The notes under the pieces were generated by a model. It ran no database searches and was not told the DNA's origin. It saw only the letters and a program-made list of their open reading frames with translations. A stretch of DNA of 64,000 nucleotides from the NCBI RefSeq assembly GCF_026130175.1, contig NZ_JAIGNI010000015.1:29987-93986 (forward strand), written 5' to 3'. The position numbers and the translations under genes are program-made. Origin of the DNA: Lyngbya sp. CCAP 1446/10. Its GTDB lineage: Bacteria; Cyanobacteriota; Cyanobacteriia; Cyanobacteriales; Microcoleaceae. Every line of letters begins with the position of its first letter. Position 1 is the stretch's first letter. Below are positions 52,929 to 62,426 of the stretch, piece by piece.

Positions 52929-54458
52929 TTATATTAAATCCACTACACCAAGAACTGGGTTCACGATTAAATCAATTTTAGCCGTTTCAAAAAGCATCAG
53001 CTTTTGTGCTTGCTCACCAATTTCTTTCACTTGGTCACGGGATGGAAATTTCATCACCCTAATTTCAGTAGCATTAACTTGAGTATTTCCCGAAATACAC
53101 CTAAAATACTTGTCCATGAATGATGAATTAAGAACAGCCGCAAGACCATAGGCTTCAATAGTAGATAATTCACCACCTAATACACCGATATAATTTGTCT
53201 TGTTGCCAAAACCAATCCATTCGCAATAGTGCATCTTGGCAAGGTGAACACTAGCGACCAATCGCTTTTTTTCGTCTTTGGATGAAAAACGCTTTAGCAA
53301 CACATAAGTACCATTTTTAATCATATGTTTGTCATGGTCTTCATTAAGGCTGAAGGATACGTCTTTCCTATGGTTACCCGTCCAAGTTGCAGTTAATGGT
53401 GTCACATTGTGTGGACGGTATAGCGGAACTGTATTTTTTGTCCTAGTTTCTTTGGTGATATATTGACGGGTGCGATGTTCGACCACACGACCAGTCGAAA
53501 TAAAATATCCTGCATCTTCAAAAGTAGTTTTGAAAGTTTCAGCTTTCTGCAAAATGACAGCAGCACAAGCCGATTCAGGAATTCTAATTAATCGTTGATT
53601 GTTTGAAGAATCGACGATTAAATGAACTGGATATTGTTTTTCATCAGCATGGTTGATGCTGATATCACAGTCACTCGACCTAACTGTTATAGTGTTTGTA
53701 TTACTACCTTTAACGAGGTAACAAATAATATTTTCTTGAAGCACCGATGAGTCATCATTATTAAACACCTTGTCTCGGTGTTTGAAAATATGAATCAAGC
53801 TTAGTGCTGATTCAGTCAGTAAGTATTCACGGAAACCTTTGAAATATAGTCCATTTGTGAAGCTGCGAGGTGTTATTGTGACCATTTGCCCACCAGCCTT
53901 CATGGAAGCCATTACAACTGCCATGAATGAAGCATATATATTTGGATCGCCGTGATACAAATCGGCTACCGCTTTAGCATAAGGTGAATCTTTCGCACTG
54001 TATTTAAAGTATGGCGGGTTGATTACTGATATATCAAATGGCTGAATATTTTCTTTCTTATCTGGTCTAGCAAGTACAAAGTCTTCACAACAAATTTCAT
54101 AAGTGAAGGTTCCTAGCTGTTTACAAAACTTGTTCTGAACAATCTTCAGTGTTTGTTCAAGGCTAACAACGGCTTCACAGTCAAGTTCATATAGTACAGC
54201 ATGAACAGTCCTACAACCCATACCTAAGCAATGCAAAGCAGTAGAGGCAGTTAATATACCAGTTCCTGCGCCAGCGTCCAGAATGCGAACAGTATTACTT
54301 TTGGGTTTGACGACCAGAGATGCCATGTAATCTGACACAACCGACCCGGTGAAGAACTGCCCTAAAGTCTTCCTGCTTTCTAATGACTTAGATCTGAGAA
54401 ACGCACTTTGAAGGCTAATAATATCGTTTTTGGGTTCAATAAATGATTGCCGATTCAA
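52929..54458 (-). CDS. adenine-specific DNA methyltransferase of the PstI/BsuBI type
   Basis: 509 residues from a TTG start (the next ATG would remove the N-terminal 45 residues). Motif I ILDAGAGTGILTASTALHCL (about 59-78) binds AdoMet; motif IV is VINPPYF (NPPY), for N6-adenine methylation. RKTLGQFFTG is the N-terminal target-loop motif of gamma-class enzymes. Together with the downstream nuclease it forms a type II system expected to methylate and cut CTGCAG. The two are 19 bp apart. No regulator gene is present. The coding sequence is AT-richer than the neighbours. Confidence 0.9.
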   Translation of the reverse strand: MNRQSFIEPKNDIISLQSAFLRSKSLESRKTLGQFFTGSVVSDYMASLVVKPKSNTVRILDAGAGTGILTASTALHCLGMGCRTVHAVLYELDCEAVVSLEQTLKIVQNKFCKQLGTFTYEICCEDFVLARPDKKENIQPFDISVINPPYFKYSAKDSPYAKAVADLYHGDPNIYASFMAVVMASMKAGGQMVTITPRSFTNGLYFKGFREYLLTESALSLIHIFKHRDKVFNNDDSSVLQENIICYLVKGSNTNTITVRSSDCDISINHADEKQYPVHLIVDSSNNQRLIRIPESACAAVILQKAETFKTTFEDAGYFISTGRVVEHRTRQYITKETRTKNTVPLYRPHNVTPLTATWTGNHRKDVSFSLNEDHDKHMIKNGTYVLLKRFSSKDEKKRLVASVHLAKMHYCEWIGFGNKTNYIGVLGGELSTIEAYGLAAVLNSSFMDKYFRCISGNTQVNATEIRVMKFPSRDQVKEIGEQAQKLMLFETAKIDLIVNPVLGVVDLI

Positions 54459-54768
54459 CGATTTTTACCCTTGCCCGTCTTATAAACTATAAACATTATC
54501 TCTCATTTGACTCAATTTAGGATGCACTATATTTTGTGTAGCTAACGGCTAAGTTGAGCGGCAGTAAAGTACATTTGCTCAACTAAAATATCATATTTGT
54601 CCGATCCAATGATCTATTATACTACGATCGCTTCTCAATTCTTAATTTTGGCGATCGCCCCAAAAATTGATCTTCTCAAAGTTAAGCCCTTGGGTGTGTC
54701 GCCATCGACAATCCTTCATCAACAGCGACAATCTCATGGCGACGCACCCTACGGCTACAGCTTTGAGG

Positions 54769-55914
54769 TTAAGATTGGGGCCTGTCCTCGATCGCAATAT
54801 AAGGCTCACCGTGAGTACCCGTATAGATTTGAGTCGGGCGGTAAATGCGGTTTGTCTCTAGCTGTTCCTTCCAGTGAGCTAGCCAACCGGCAACCCGGGC
54901 GATCGCAAAAACCGGCGTAAACAAATCGATCGGAATTCCCATTTTCCGGTAAACCAGACCCGAATAGAAATCTACATTAGCATAAATTCCTTTCTGCCCC
55001 AATTTCTCCTCAACCACTTCTTCCAACTTGACAGCAATGTCGTAATAATCGTCGTGTCCGAAGTTTTCAAACAACTGTTCTGCTAACCCTTGAAGAATAG
55101 TTGCTCTCGGATCTTTCACCTTATAAACTCGGTGTCCGAATCCCATGATTTTGTCCTTATTTGCAACGCACTTCTCCACAAAAGGCCGCACGTTTTCTAC
55201 CGAACCAATTTGCTCCAACATCTCAATCACTTCTTCATTCGCTCCCCCGTGCAGAGGCCCCGCCAAAGTGCCAACTGCTGAAGCAATCACCCCGTAAGGA
55301 TCTGTCAGAGTCGAAGCTGTTACCATTGCCGAAAATGTAGAAGCATTGATTGTATGTTCGGCGTGCAGAGTCAGACAAACGTCAAAAATGTTAGCTAACA
55401 GCGGATCTGGTTCTCGCTCGTTTAGCATATAAAGAAAGTTAGCCGAGTAGTTCAAATCATCCCTCGGCCGCACCGGATCATTTCCCCGCCGCATTTGCTG
55501 GAACGCCGCCACCATTGTCGGAATTTTGGCTAGCAGCCGCACTACAGCTTCTCGAATGTATGCTGGGTTGGCCAAAGCTCGGCGCGAGTAGAATAAGCCC
55601 AAGGCCGCTGCTGAAGCTTGCAGCGCGTCCATTGGATGTCCTCTTTCGGGAAAGCATTTCATCATATCCCGGATGCGATATTTGATCCGGCGGTGATAGC
55701 GAATTTCATGCTCGAAAGCTTCTAGTTCTTCCTTTGTCGGAAGTACGCCCCAGATTAATAAATACGAAGTTTCCACAAAGGAACTTTTGAGAGCTAGTTC
55801 CTCAATGCTAATCCCGCGATATTCTAGCACCCCTTTTTGTCCATCTACATAACTAATACTGGACAAGGTGGCGGGAACACCTTCTAAACCTGGTTTGAAT
55901 TCGCCGACGACCAT
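54769..55914 (-). CDS. gltA: citrate synthase
   Basis: 381 residues. GVLEYRGISIEELA, GHPMDALQASAAALGLFY, TLHAEHTINASTFSAMVTAS, GPLHGGANEEVIEML and GFGHRVYKVKDPRA carry the catalytic His residues and Asp of citrate synthase. It starts the oxidative branch of the TCA cycle, feeding 2-oxoglutarate for nitrogen assimilation. Normal bacterial length. Single gene; the stretch between it and the methyltransferase (about 310 bp) holds no gene, only a shadow open frame on the plus strand. Confidence 0.97.
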   Translation of the reverse strand: MVVGEFKPGLEGVPATLSSISYVDGQKGVLEYRGISIEELALKSSFVETSYLLIWGVLPTKEELEAFEHEIRYHRRIKYRIRDMMKCFPERGHPMDALQASAAALGLFYSRRALANPAYIREAVVRLLAKIPTMVAAFQQMRRGNDPVRPRDDLNYSANFLYMLNEREPDPLLANIFDVCLTLHAEHTINASTFSAMVTASTLTDPYGVIASAVGTLAGPLHGGANEEVIEMLEQIGSVENVRPFVEKCVANKDKIMGFGHRVYKVKDPRATILQGLAEQLFENFGHDDYYDIAVKLEEVVEEKLGQKGIYANVDFYSGLVYRKMGIPIDLFTPVFAIARVAGWLAHWKEQLETNRIYRPTQIYTGTHGEPYIAIEDRPQS

Positions 55915-56162
55915 TGCGATACCGTATTGTGTGATTGAATCTAATCAAATTACATTACCAGAAAGCAAGATAGTGTCACCGTCTTGACAAATAATCATTT
56001 ACTCGCGACTCAGGCGCAAGGATGCTCAGAAACGAGATTTTTCCACAGAGTTTGCGATCGCACCGTTAGATATTTTAGTTCCTCACACCCTGTTGCGGAG
56101 TCGGAGAATGCCGGTCAAACAGGGCTGGCGCGCCCTGTGATTATCGCGCCGATTCGCTGTTT

Positions 56163-56657
56163 CTAACAAAGCAAAAACTTAGGCCCTGTGAGCCAGAACA
56201 TTTGGCTGCGGCCGACTGGGGAGCCTGTTTCGGGGAGGATTAAGCCGATGATACCTGCTTTTTTGAGGATCAGCGTATCGTGCGATCGCCCCCAAAGCAA
56301 AGTTTCTGCCCAATTGCCCAAATCTGGTTGGTGGCCCACCAAGACTAAGCTGCGGTTGCCTGTTTCCTGCCACTGCTTGTACCACCTCAGCCAGTCCCCG
56401 ATGTCTCCTGAAGGTGCGAGGGCGGCGGATTCTTCTATTTTGGAACTTAGACCGACTGAAAGCAGGATTTGCGCGGTTTGCGAGGCGCGCAGTAGGGGAC
56501 TAGAGAGCATCAGATCGAACTGAATTTCGAGCTCGTACAGCCGCTGGGCGATTTTTCGGGTTTTACGATCGCCCTCTTTAGTCAGCGGGCGTTCTGAGTC
56601 TGTTTCGTATTCTTCTGGTTCGGCTGCGATACCGTGACGGATCAAATATAAATGCAC
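56163..56657 (-). CDS. sixA: phosphohistidine phosphatase SixA
   Basis: About 164 residues from a GTG at 56657 (VHLYLIRHGIAAEPEEYETD), which is preceded by an aaagga site; an ATG at 56738 would add 27 residues encoded by repeat DNA. The RHG motif is the phosphatase active site; SSPLLRASQTAQILL and VLVGHQPDLGNWAE (second His) follow. SixA removes phosphate from histidine phosphotransfer domains. It is 88 bp downstream of the cyanobacteriochrome-GGDEF gene on the same strand. Confidence 0.92.
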   Translation of the reverse strand: MHLYLIRHGIAAEPEEYETDSERPLTKEGDRKTRKIAQRLYELEIQFDLMLSSPLLRASQTAQILLSVGLSSKIEESAALAPSGDIGDWLRWYKQWQETGNRSLVLVGHQPDLGNWAETLLWGRSHDTLILKKAGIIGLILPETGSPVGRSQMFWLTGPKFLLC

Positions 56658-56679
56658 TCTCGCTGTCCTTTTGATAGCT

Positions 56680-56712
56680 TTGCGATGGCTACGCCCCGGC
56701 TTACGCACGCGA
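56680..56712. repeat. gcgatggctacgcc-type repeat before sixA
   Basis: gcgatggctacgccccggct followed by tacgcacgcg; related to the repeat at 18747-18773. It would be translated if sixA used its upstream ATG. Confidence 0.55.
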
Positions 56713-56745
56713 TGGGTGAAGTTTAGCGCGATCGACATCTTTTGC

Positions 56746-59700
56746 CTATTCTACAACTGGATTGACATCTAGCACTGTCATCTGGTACGCGCCATAGGCG
56801 TAGCGATCGCGCCCTTGTCGTTTCGCATCATACAATGCTCGATCGGCTGCGGCGATCAATTCATCCGGGGATTTGCCACAGCAGGGAACCATGCTAGCAA
56901 TTCCCATACTCACAGTCAGGATCGCACTCACATCAGATTGCTCGTGAGGGATGGCCAAATCTCCGATGGCATCTCGGATCGACTCAGCAACTGCGATCGC
57001 CCCAGCAGCATCCGTATTTGGCAGAATAGCAGCAAATTCTTCGCCCCCATAGCGCACAAACAAATCCGTCGAACGTCTAACCGCAGCCGCCGCAGCTTTC
57101 GCCACTTCCACCAAACAAATATCCCCAGCTTGATGTCCGTAGCGATCGTTATATCGCTTAAAATAATCCACATCCAACATAATCAATGAAAGCTGTTGTT
57201 TGCCCTGCATCAGTCGGTGCCATTCCGACTGCAATCGCTGATCAAAACAGCGGCGGTTTGCTACTTGGGTTAACCCATCTGTCATAGCCATTAATCTTTC
57301 TTGTTCCGCCCGGTTTTTCAGAATCTCCTCGGCCTCCTGGCGTTCTGTAATATCAGCGAAAGTGGTCACTACTCCATAGGGTTGAGATTGATTGAGATGG
57401 AACAGTGGTTGAGAATTAATCGAAATCCAAGTCAGGGTTTGATCCGATTTGTGAATGCCCATCACCACATTCGATCGCGCTTCTCCCGTGCGTAGGGTGA
57501 TTATTGCCGGATGCTGTTCCCGCGGAAACGGTTCGCCATCCTCGCCAATGGTGCGCCAGTCTAAATCTATGGATGTACGCCCCATCATTTGGTCTGGTGT
57601 CAGCCCGAGAATCCTTTCAGCACTAGCATTACAGGTAGTAATTTGTCCGTTTGCTAGCTGAAGTACGACACCTTCGGTCATTGTAGTAATCACAGAACAA
57701 TACCGTTCATCGCTTTCCTGCAATTGACTCAGGAGACTGTTTTTAGCCTCAAACTCCGAAGCCAGATGCAGGCTCCCGGCCATAAACCCCGCCATTAGTT
57801 GTAAAGTTTGGATATCTGACTCTGTAAAGGCAAAGGGTGTAGCTGAAACGACTTTTAAGACGCCAACCCGATCGTCCTGATAGAACAAGGGAACAACCAC
57901 CAGTGACCGGAGACCAATGCGCTGACAGGCCGCCAGATCCACCCGTGCATCGGTTTCTGAATCCTCGCAAATCATGATTTGGCCGGTCGCAATACATTTT
58001 CCCGATAAACTTGTCCCTACTTTGATCCGTAATCCAAGATAGGCGGTGGCGATACCGCTGGCTGCCCGATACACCATTTCATCCCCTTCCAGCATTGCAA
58101 TCACGGCCCCATCGGCACCGATCAATTTTTGAGTTCGATCGGTAATCACCGCCATCACGGCATCCAGGTTAGGATTACGAAGGGCGATTTCCTGTTGGGT
58201 GGCAATCACTATACCCAGACGCTCGAACTCTTTTTTTAATGCTGCTTCTGCTTGTTTGCGAGCGGTGATATCCTTCATAAAACAGTGATGCCCGATCGAT
58301 CGCTCCTGCGAGTCGTAGGCCGCCAACATCACCACCTGCTTGTAAAAAATCGAACCATCTTTCCTGATACCACGGGCCTCAACCTCCACTCGGCCGCAGG
58401 CTAGCATTTTTTGATAAGCGACCATCATCGTGTCGCAGTCTTCGGGATGAACTGTTTTCTGCCAATTCATACCAACCATTTCTTCAGGCTGATAACCTGC
58501 TATATTCGCATAGGCTTGATTAACGGTGATATACCGTCCGAAAATATCCAGCCGCGAGATGCCCTCCACCGCATTAGCAAGAGCTCTACTCATTTCTTTG
58601 AGTTCTGTTTCTGCCTGGACAATATCCGTAATGTCTTGGGATGTGCCAAACAACCGAATGACTTGTCCCTCTGCATTGAGTTCGGCCTGTCCCCTGGCTT
58701 CGATATAGCGGAGCGAAGCATTGACGCCCAAGACTCTGAGCCGCAATCGATAGGGTTCTCCGTGACTGAGGGATCGTAGAACTACCTGGTGTAGCTGTTC
58801 GGCACTTTCGGGATGGTAAAGCCGCATATTTTCTTCATAGGTAGGTTCGCCCAGGGCCCTGTTGCGTCCCACAATCTCGAATAGTTGGGCAGACCAGGTA
58901 ATTTTATCTGTAATTACGTCCCATTCCCAGTTACCGATGTGGGCAACCCGCTGGGCTTCTGACAACCGGGTTTCACTCTGTTGCAGGGCTGTTTCCGTCT
59001 GCTTGCGGTCGGTAATGTCCTTTTCGTTCACGAGCAACATCGGGTTGCCTGTTACCGGGTCGTTGGTACATCGCACGTCCATCTCGTGCCACCGAATTCC
59101 CGCCAGAGTAATGACTTGAGTCTCAGCAGTAAAGACCTTACCGGACTTGAGAATTGCCATTGCTCGCTCTCCTACCCGATCGTCCACAAAGCGGCTCACA
59201 AAAGCATTGTCTGTCTTTCCATAACAGCGCAAGGCCGCCGGGTTTTGCAGCAGCAGCAAGCCTTCTAGGCTGTACAGCGCAACCATCAGCGTGGTGTGGC
59301 GGAGTGCTTCGATCGATCGCAGGGTTTCCGGCTCAATGCGATCGACGGTTTCGATCGTACCCTCCACCAGCATTGCCAAACGCCCGCCGTCAATTCTAAT
59401 GCCAGAGCACCGACAGCCGACAAAAACAGGCTCACCGGCCGGGTAAAACGTCCACCGCTCGGACAAGGTTTTGCCTTGCTCAAACTGTTGCAGATAGCTC
59501 TGCAAGCGAATCCGAGTAGACTCCGACACATCGCTAAAGTTGCGGCTCGTGAGTTCTTGCGGCGTCGCAGCATTCCACAAATACAAGGATGCTTGGTTTG
59601 CCCACCGCATTTGCCAATGCTCAATATCAAATATCCAGAGCGGGTATTGCAACAAATCAAAGGCGTTGATGTTGACAATATCGCTGATCAGGGAACAGGC

Positions 59701-60357
59701 ACTGTCTGGTTCCAGGCTATTTTGATGGTAGACTTTTTCTATATTGGTGGCAGTTTGATCCGGTGCTGTTTCGAGTTGTGGCGGTTGATTTGGTGGCAGC
59801 ACCGGGTGGTGAGATTCCAGTTGCCGTATCCTCAAGCTGATCTGCACTGCAACGTGTTGCAGGATCTGAATGTCGAGAGGTTCCCACTGACGCGGACTTC
59901 GGCATTGATGAGCAATCAACAGTCCCCACAGCTTCGGAGATTGCTGCTGTTTGCCATCTAGCAAAATTGGTACAACTAAGTTAGCCTGCACTTGGAGGCG
60001 ATCGAGCAATTCGACATGACAAGCTGGAATATGACCGCTGTTAATATCAGCAATGCTGCTGGTTTGTCCCTGGCTGTAACGCTTTACCCAGGTTGTTTCA
60101 AAGCAAGGGTCATAAATCAGTTGTCCCAGGATGGGCGGCCACTCGCCACCAACGGATTCAGCCAATACTACACTATCTCCATGCGGTAAGAAGCGATAAA
60201 TAATTACGCGATCGGTTTGCAGCAACACCCTGGTTTCTGCTACCGCACATTGCAAAATGCTCTCCAGATCCCCGAACTCGTTGATTTGAATTGCAATTTC
60301 TGAAAGTTTTTCTAGAATTTTCTCTAACGACCAAGAGAAATCCTGTTTTGTAGACAT
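56746..60357 (-). CDS. DXCF cyanobacteriochrome-PAS-GAF-GGDEF protein
   Basis: 1203 residues. The first GAF (about 20-180) has LIYDPCFETTWVKRY with a DXCF motif (Asp83-Pro-Cys85-Phe) and PACHVELLDRLQVQANLVVP with the chromophore Cys113-His114, both hallmarks of DXCF cyanobacteriochromes, which usually sense blue/green or teal light through two cysteines. A PAS-like segment, three PAS/PAC units (IGNWEWDVITDKITWSAQLF; DITDIVQAE; ITARKQAE), a second GAF without a bilin motif, and a PAS follow. The C-terminal GGDEF domain has RYGGEEF (1104-1108) and an RSTD inhibitory site five residues before. It should make c-di-GMP in response to light. SixA follows downstream. Confidence 0.9.
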   Translation of the reverse strand: MSTKQDFSWSLEKILEKLSEIAIQINEFGDLESILQCAVAETRVLLQTDRVIIYRFLPHGDSVVLAESVGGEWPPILGQLIYDPCFETTWVKRYSQGQTSSIADINSGHIPACHVELLDRLQVQANLVVPILLDGKQQQSPKLWGLLIAHQCRSPRQWEPLDIQILQHVAVQISLRIRQLESHHPVLPPNQPPQLETAPDQTATNIEKVYHQNSLEPDSACSLISDIVNINAFDLLQYPLWIFDIEHWQMRWANQASLYLWNAATPQELTSRNFSDVSESTRIRLQSYLQQFEQGKTLSERWTFYPAGEPVFVGCRCSGIRIDGGRLAMLVEGTIETVDRIEPETLRSIEALRHTTLMVALYSLEGLLLLQNPAALRCYGKTDNAFVSRFVDDRVGERAMAILKSGKVFTAETQVITLAGIRWHEMDVRCTNDPVTGNPMLLVNEKDITDRKQTETALQQSETRLSEAQRVAHIGNWEWDVITDKITWSAQLFEIVGRNRALGEPTYEENMRLYHPESAEQLHQVVLRSLSHGEPYRLRLRVLGVNASLRYIEARGQAELNAEGQVIRLFGTSQDITDIVQAETELKEMSRALANAVEGISRLDIFGRYITVNQAYANIAGYQPEEMVGMNWQKTVHPEDCDTMMVAYQKMLACGRVEVEARGIRKDGSIFYKQVVMLAAYDSQERSIGHHCFMKDITARKQAEAALKKEFERLGIVIATQQEIALRNPNLDAVMAVITDRTQKLIGADGAVIAMLEGDEMVYRAASGIATAYLGLRIKVGTSLSGKCIATGQIMICEDSETDARVDLAACQRIGLRSLVVVPLFYQDDRVGVLKVVSATPFAFTESDIQTLQLMAGFMAGSLHLASEFEAKNSLLSQLQESDERYCSVITTMTEGVVLQLANGQITTCNASAERILGLTPDQMMGRTSIDLDWRTIGEDGEPFPREQHPAIITLRTGEARSNVVMGIHKSDQTLTWISINSQPLFHLNQSQPYGVVTTFADITERQEAEEILKNRAEQERLMAMTDGLTQVANRRCFDQRLQSEWHRLMQGKQQLSLIMLDVDYFKRYNDRYGHQAGDICLVEVAKAAAAAVRRSTDLFVRYGGEEFAAILPNTDAAGAIAVAESIRDAIGDLAIPHEQSDVSAILTVSMGIASMVPCCGKSPDELIAAADRALYDAKRQGRDRYAYGAYQMTVLDVNPVVE

Positions 60358-60725
60358 CTCCGTGTTCCTTGTTCTGTGAAGCTATTTTATACTATTCTAG
60401 CCCGCGACAAATAAATATAATAATTTGTTTTAATTCGTAGCAACGTTTTTTTTGACTTTAACAATAAAACTAAAAAGTTGTTTTCTTGTTCAGGAACGCT
60501 CAAGCCAAAAAATCATCTTTATGTTATATTCCCAGGAATTTATGTGGTTTGGTCTCGGAAATAGCTAATTGTATATTTCAATACGGTTCATTTAAGACTG
60601 TCTTGGCGGTAAAACGATGTGAAAAACAGACACTGCGATTGCTTCACGAGTACCTTATATTCGGACAAAAAAACCTTAATTAAACCGTATTGTATTATAT
60701 CCGGTCAATTACTGGTAACAAAAAA
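60358..60725. other. gene-free stretch upstream of the cyanobacteriochrome gene
   Basis: AT-rich, about 370 bp; the first part (60358-60480) should hold the promoter for the cyanobacteriochrome gene (minus strand). A plus-strand open frame at 60486-60683 has no homology. No RNA recognised. Confidence 0.45.
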
Positions 60726-60781
60726 GGTTCGTAGTGAGGACTAAAGTCCTCATATAAGGACTAAAGTCATCACTACGAACC
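60726..60781. repeat. inverted repeat with ggttcgtagtga ends
   Basis: ggttcgtagtga (60726-60737) pairs with tcactacgaacc (60770-60781); inside, ggactaaagtcct occurs, itself palindromic, and then ggactaaagtca again. A distinct short repeat family of cyanobacterial spacers, downstream of the DHH gene. Confidence 0.85.
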
Positions 60782-60907
60782 AAATAAGATTCTAAAGTTG
60801 AGATGTTTGCGAGACGAGTAAAAAATGCGATCGAACCTCACAGCGACAGATTGCTCGGCATTCCCAGGCTGTTGCTCAAATCAAGACTCTACCGACAAAC
60901 TCCATAA

Positions 60908-62185
60908 TTAATGATCGTAAATAGGATTATCTTTAGGACTAATTAAATTCAGCAACTTTTGCTTGATCTGAGCATCGAATACTTCCCATTTGTGCCTTGC
61001 ATAGTCGCTGTTATCATTCCTGCCAGACAGAAATCCCACCGGAATCTCAAAACCTCCAGCTTGACTTCTGCCTCCACCAAAAAAGCGTCCTTGAGCATCT
61101 TGACCGAAGGCTTCTTTAATAAATTCGTCGGGGTCGAGAGTAAGTTTATTCGTTCGCAGCGAGCCAATTACTACTTCAAGTTCTTCGTCTTTGTCGTGTA
61201 CAATGGCGTAGACAACTGCTGTGTGTACGTTCTCTTCTGTTACTAGAAAGTCCGCTGCTTGGGGAATGGAATCCCGATCGTCATAACGGAGGTAGCCGAT
61301 GCCCGCGATCGAGAAATTGTTCTGGACGATGCGGTGTTTGAGCGCTCGCTCGATCGCATCCATCACCCATTTAGACCGAGAGGACTGTAACACCGCATTC
61401 AACAACTGTGAGTCATAAAATCGGCTCAAATAAGCCGCAGCTAAAAAATCCTCCTCCTGAGCTTGTCTGAGGGCGTTGGTATCCGATCGCAAACCGTGCA
61501 TCAAAGCTGTAGCGCATTTGACGTGCTGGCTAATACCGCTGTCGAGAGTTAGCAGTCCAGCCTGCAAATACTCCGTAAAAATCGTGGCTGTAGCGCGGAT
61601 TTGAGGGCGCAAATCCGTAAATTCTGCGTTTATTTCTCCCTGCAAATTGTGGTGGTCGATCACGGCGGCGATCGGAATTCCTGCCCCTAAAATAAACTCG
61701 GTTAAGTTACAAGTCGTGCCTTGGTTGTCGATAAAAACGCAGCCCTGATAAGCCGATAAATCCTTAGCTTTTGCCGTTTCCAGCGTCCAGCGCTGTAACG
61801 GTAAACCAGTTAATTTAACTAAGGCAATATTTTCTTGGTGGCTGAGGGCGCCGGCGTAGATCATCTCGCATTGGATATCGTACTTTTCGGCGATTAATTT
61901 GTAAGCCCAAGCGCTGGAAAGTGCGTCTGGGTCTGGAAAATCTTGCAATAATATTAACTGGCGATTGCCTCTGTGCCGATCGAACATTTGGCGCAATTGC
62001 TCGACTTTGCGATCGTGCAATTCCCCGCGCAGACTGTCGCGATTCTCTTCGGAAACAACTTCGGCTTTGCCGCGCCGTTTTCCAGGTACACTCACTGCGG
62101 GTACAACCTCGCTGCTGGAGTTAACCTCAGCTTCGAGATTATTGCCAGATATTTCATCAGAATTGGTAGGGGGGTGGTCTTTCAT
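60908..62185 (-). CDS. DHH-family phosphoesterase
   Basis: 425 residues. After a charged 70-residue N-terminus, LILLQDFPDPDALSSAWAYK has the metal-binding DPDA, VFIDNQ and AAVIDHHNLQG the DHH motif, and RFFGGGRSQAGGFEIPVGFL the DHHA1 substrate motif. This resembles NrnA-type oligoribonuclease/pAp phosphatases, and some relatives degrade cyclic dinucleotides. Cytoplasmic. Exact substrate not certain. Confidence 0.86.
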   Translation of the reverse strand: MKDHPPTNSDEISGNNLEAEVNSSSEVVPAVSVPGKRRGKAEVVSEENRDSLRGELHDRKVEQLRQMFDRHRGNRQLILLQDFPDPDALSSAWAYKLIAEKYDIQCEMIYAGALSHQENIALVKLTGLPLQRWTLETAKAKDLSAYQGCVFIDNQGTTCNLTEFILGAGIPIAAVIDHHNLQGEINAEFTDLRPQIRATATIFTEYLQAGLLTLDSGISQHVKCATALMHGLRSDTNALRQAQEEDFLAAAYLSRFYDSQLLNAVLQSSRSKWVMDAIERALKHRIVQNNFSIAGIGYLRYDDRDSIPQAADFLVTEENVHTAVVYAIVHDKDEELEVVIGSLRTNKLTLDPDEFIKEAFGQDAQGRFFGGGRSQAGGFEIPVGFLSGRNDNSDYARHKWEVFDAQIKQKLLNLISPKDNPIYDH

Positions 62186-62426
62186 TGTTAGAAATTAGCA
62201 ATTTAACTTTGTCTGGACTGGCGCGCCAAAAGCTCTTAAACCCGGTTTCTTTGTAGATGCCGCGTTGTCAAACCGAATATTTCTTAAGAGAAACCGGAGT
62301 TAAGAGCTTAAATTCTCTCTTAACTATTTAACTTTTTAACTCAAAACTATCGGGCGGACACACTGATGGCGCCACACAATTCAAAACTTCCGCAAAAAAC
62401 CCCCGCGCTTGCTTGCGACAGGGGTT
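62186..62426. other. spacer with a partial family B arm
   Basis: 240 bp with ttaaacccggtttctttg (about 62237-62254) as an isolated family B arm and a degenerate partner (gaaaccggagttaag at about 62291), plus a hairpin near 62399-62420 (ccccgcgcttgcttgcgaca with ggggt), which may be the end signal for the HNH gene. No gene. Confidence 0.5.

Noticed and set aside
54597..54920. 107-codon plus-strand frame overlapping the end of gltA
   Set aside because: Mostly antisense to the conserved C-terminus of citrate synthase and the spacer; no family resemblance.
60486..60683. 65-codon plus-strand frame
   Set aside because: AT-rich, no homology, no ribosome site.
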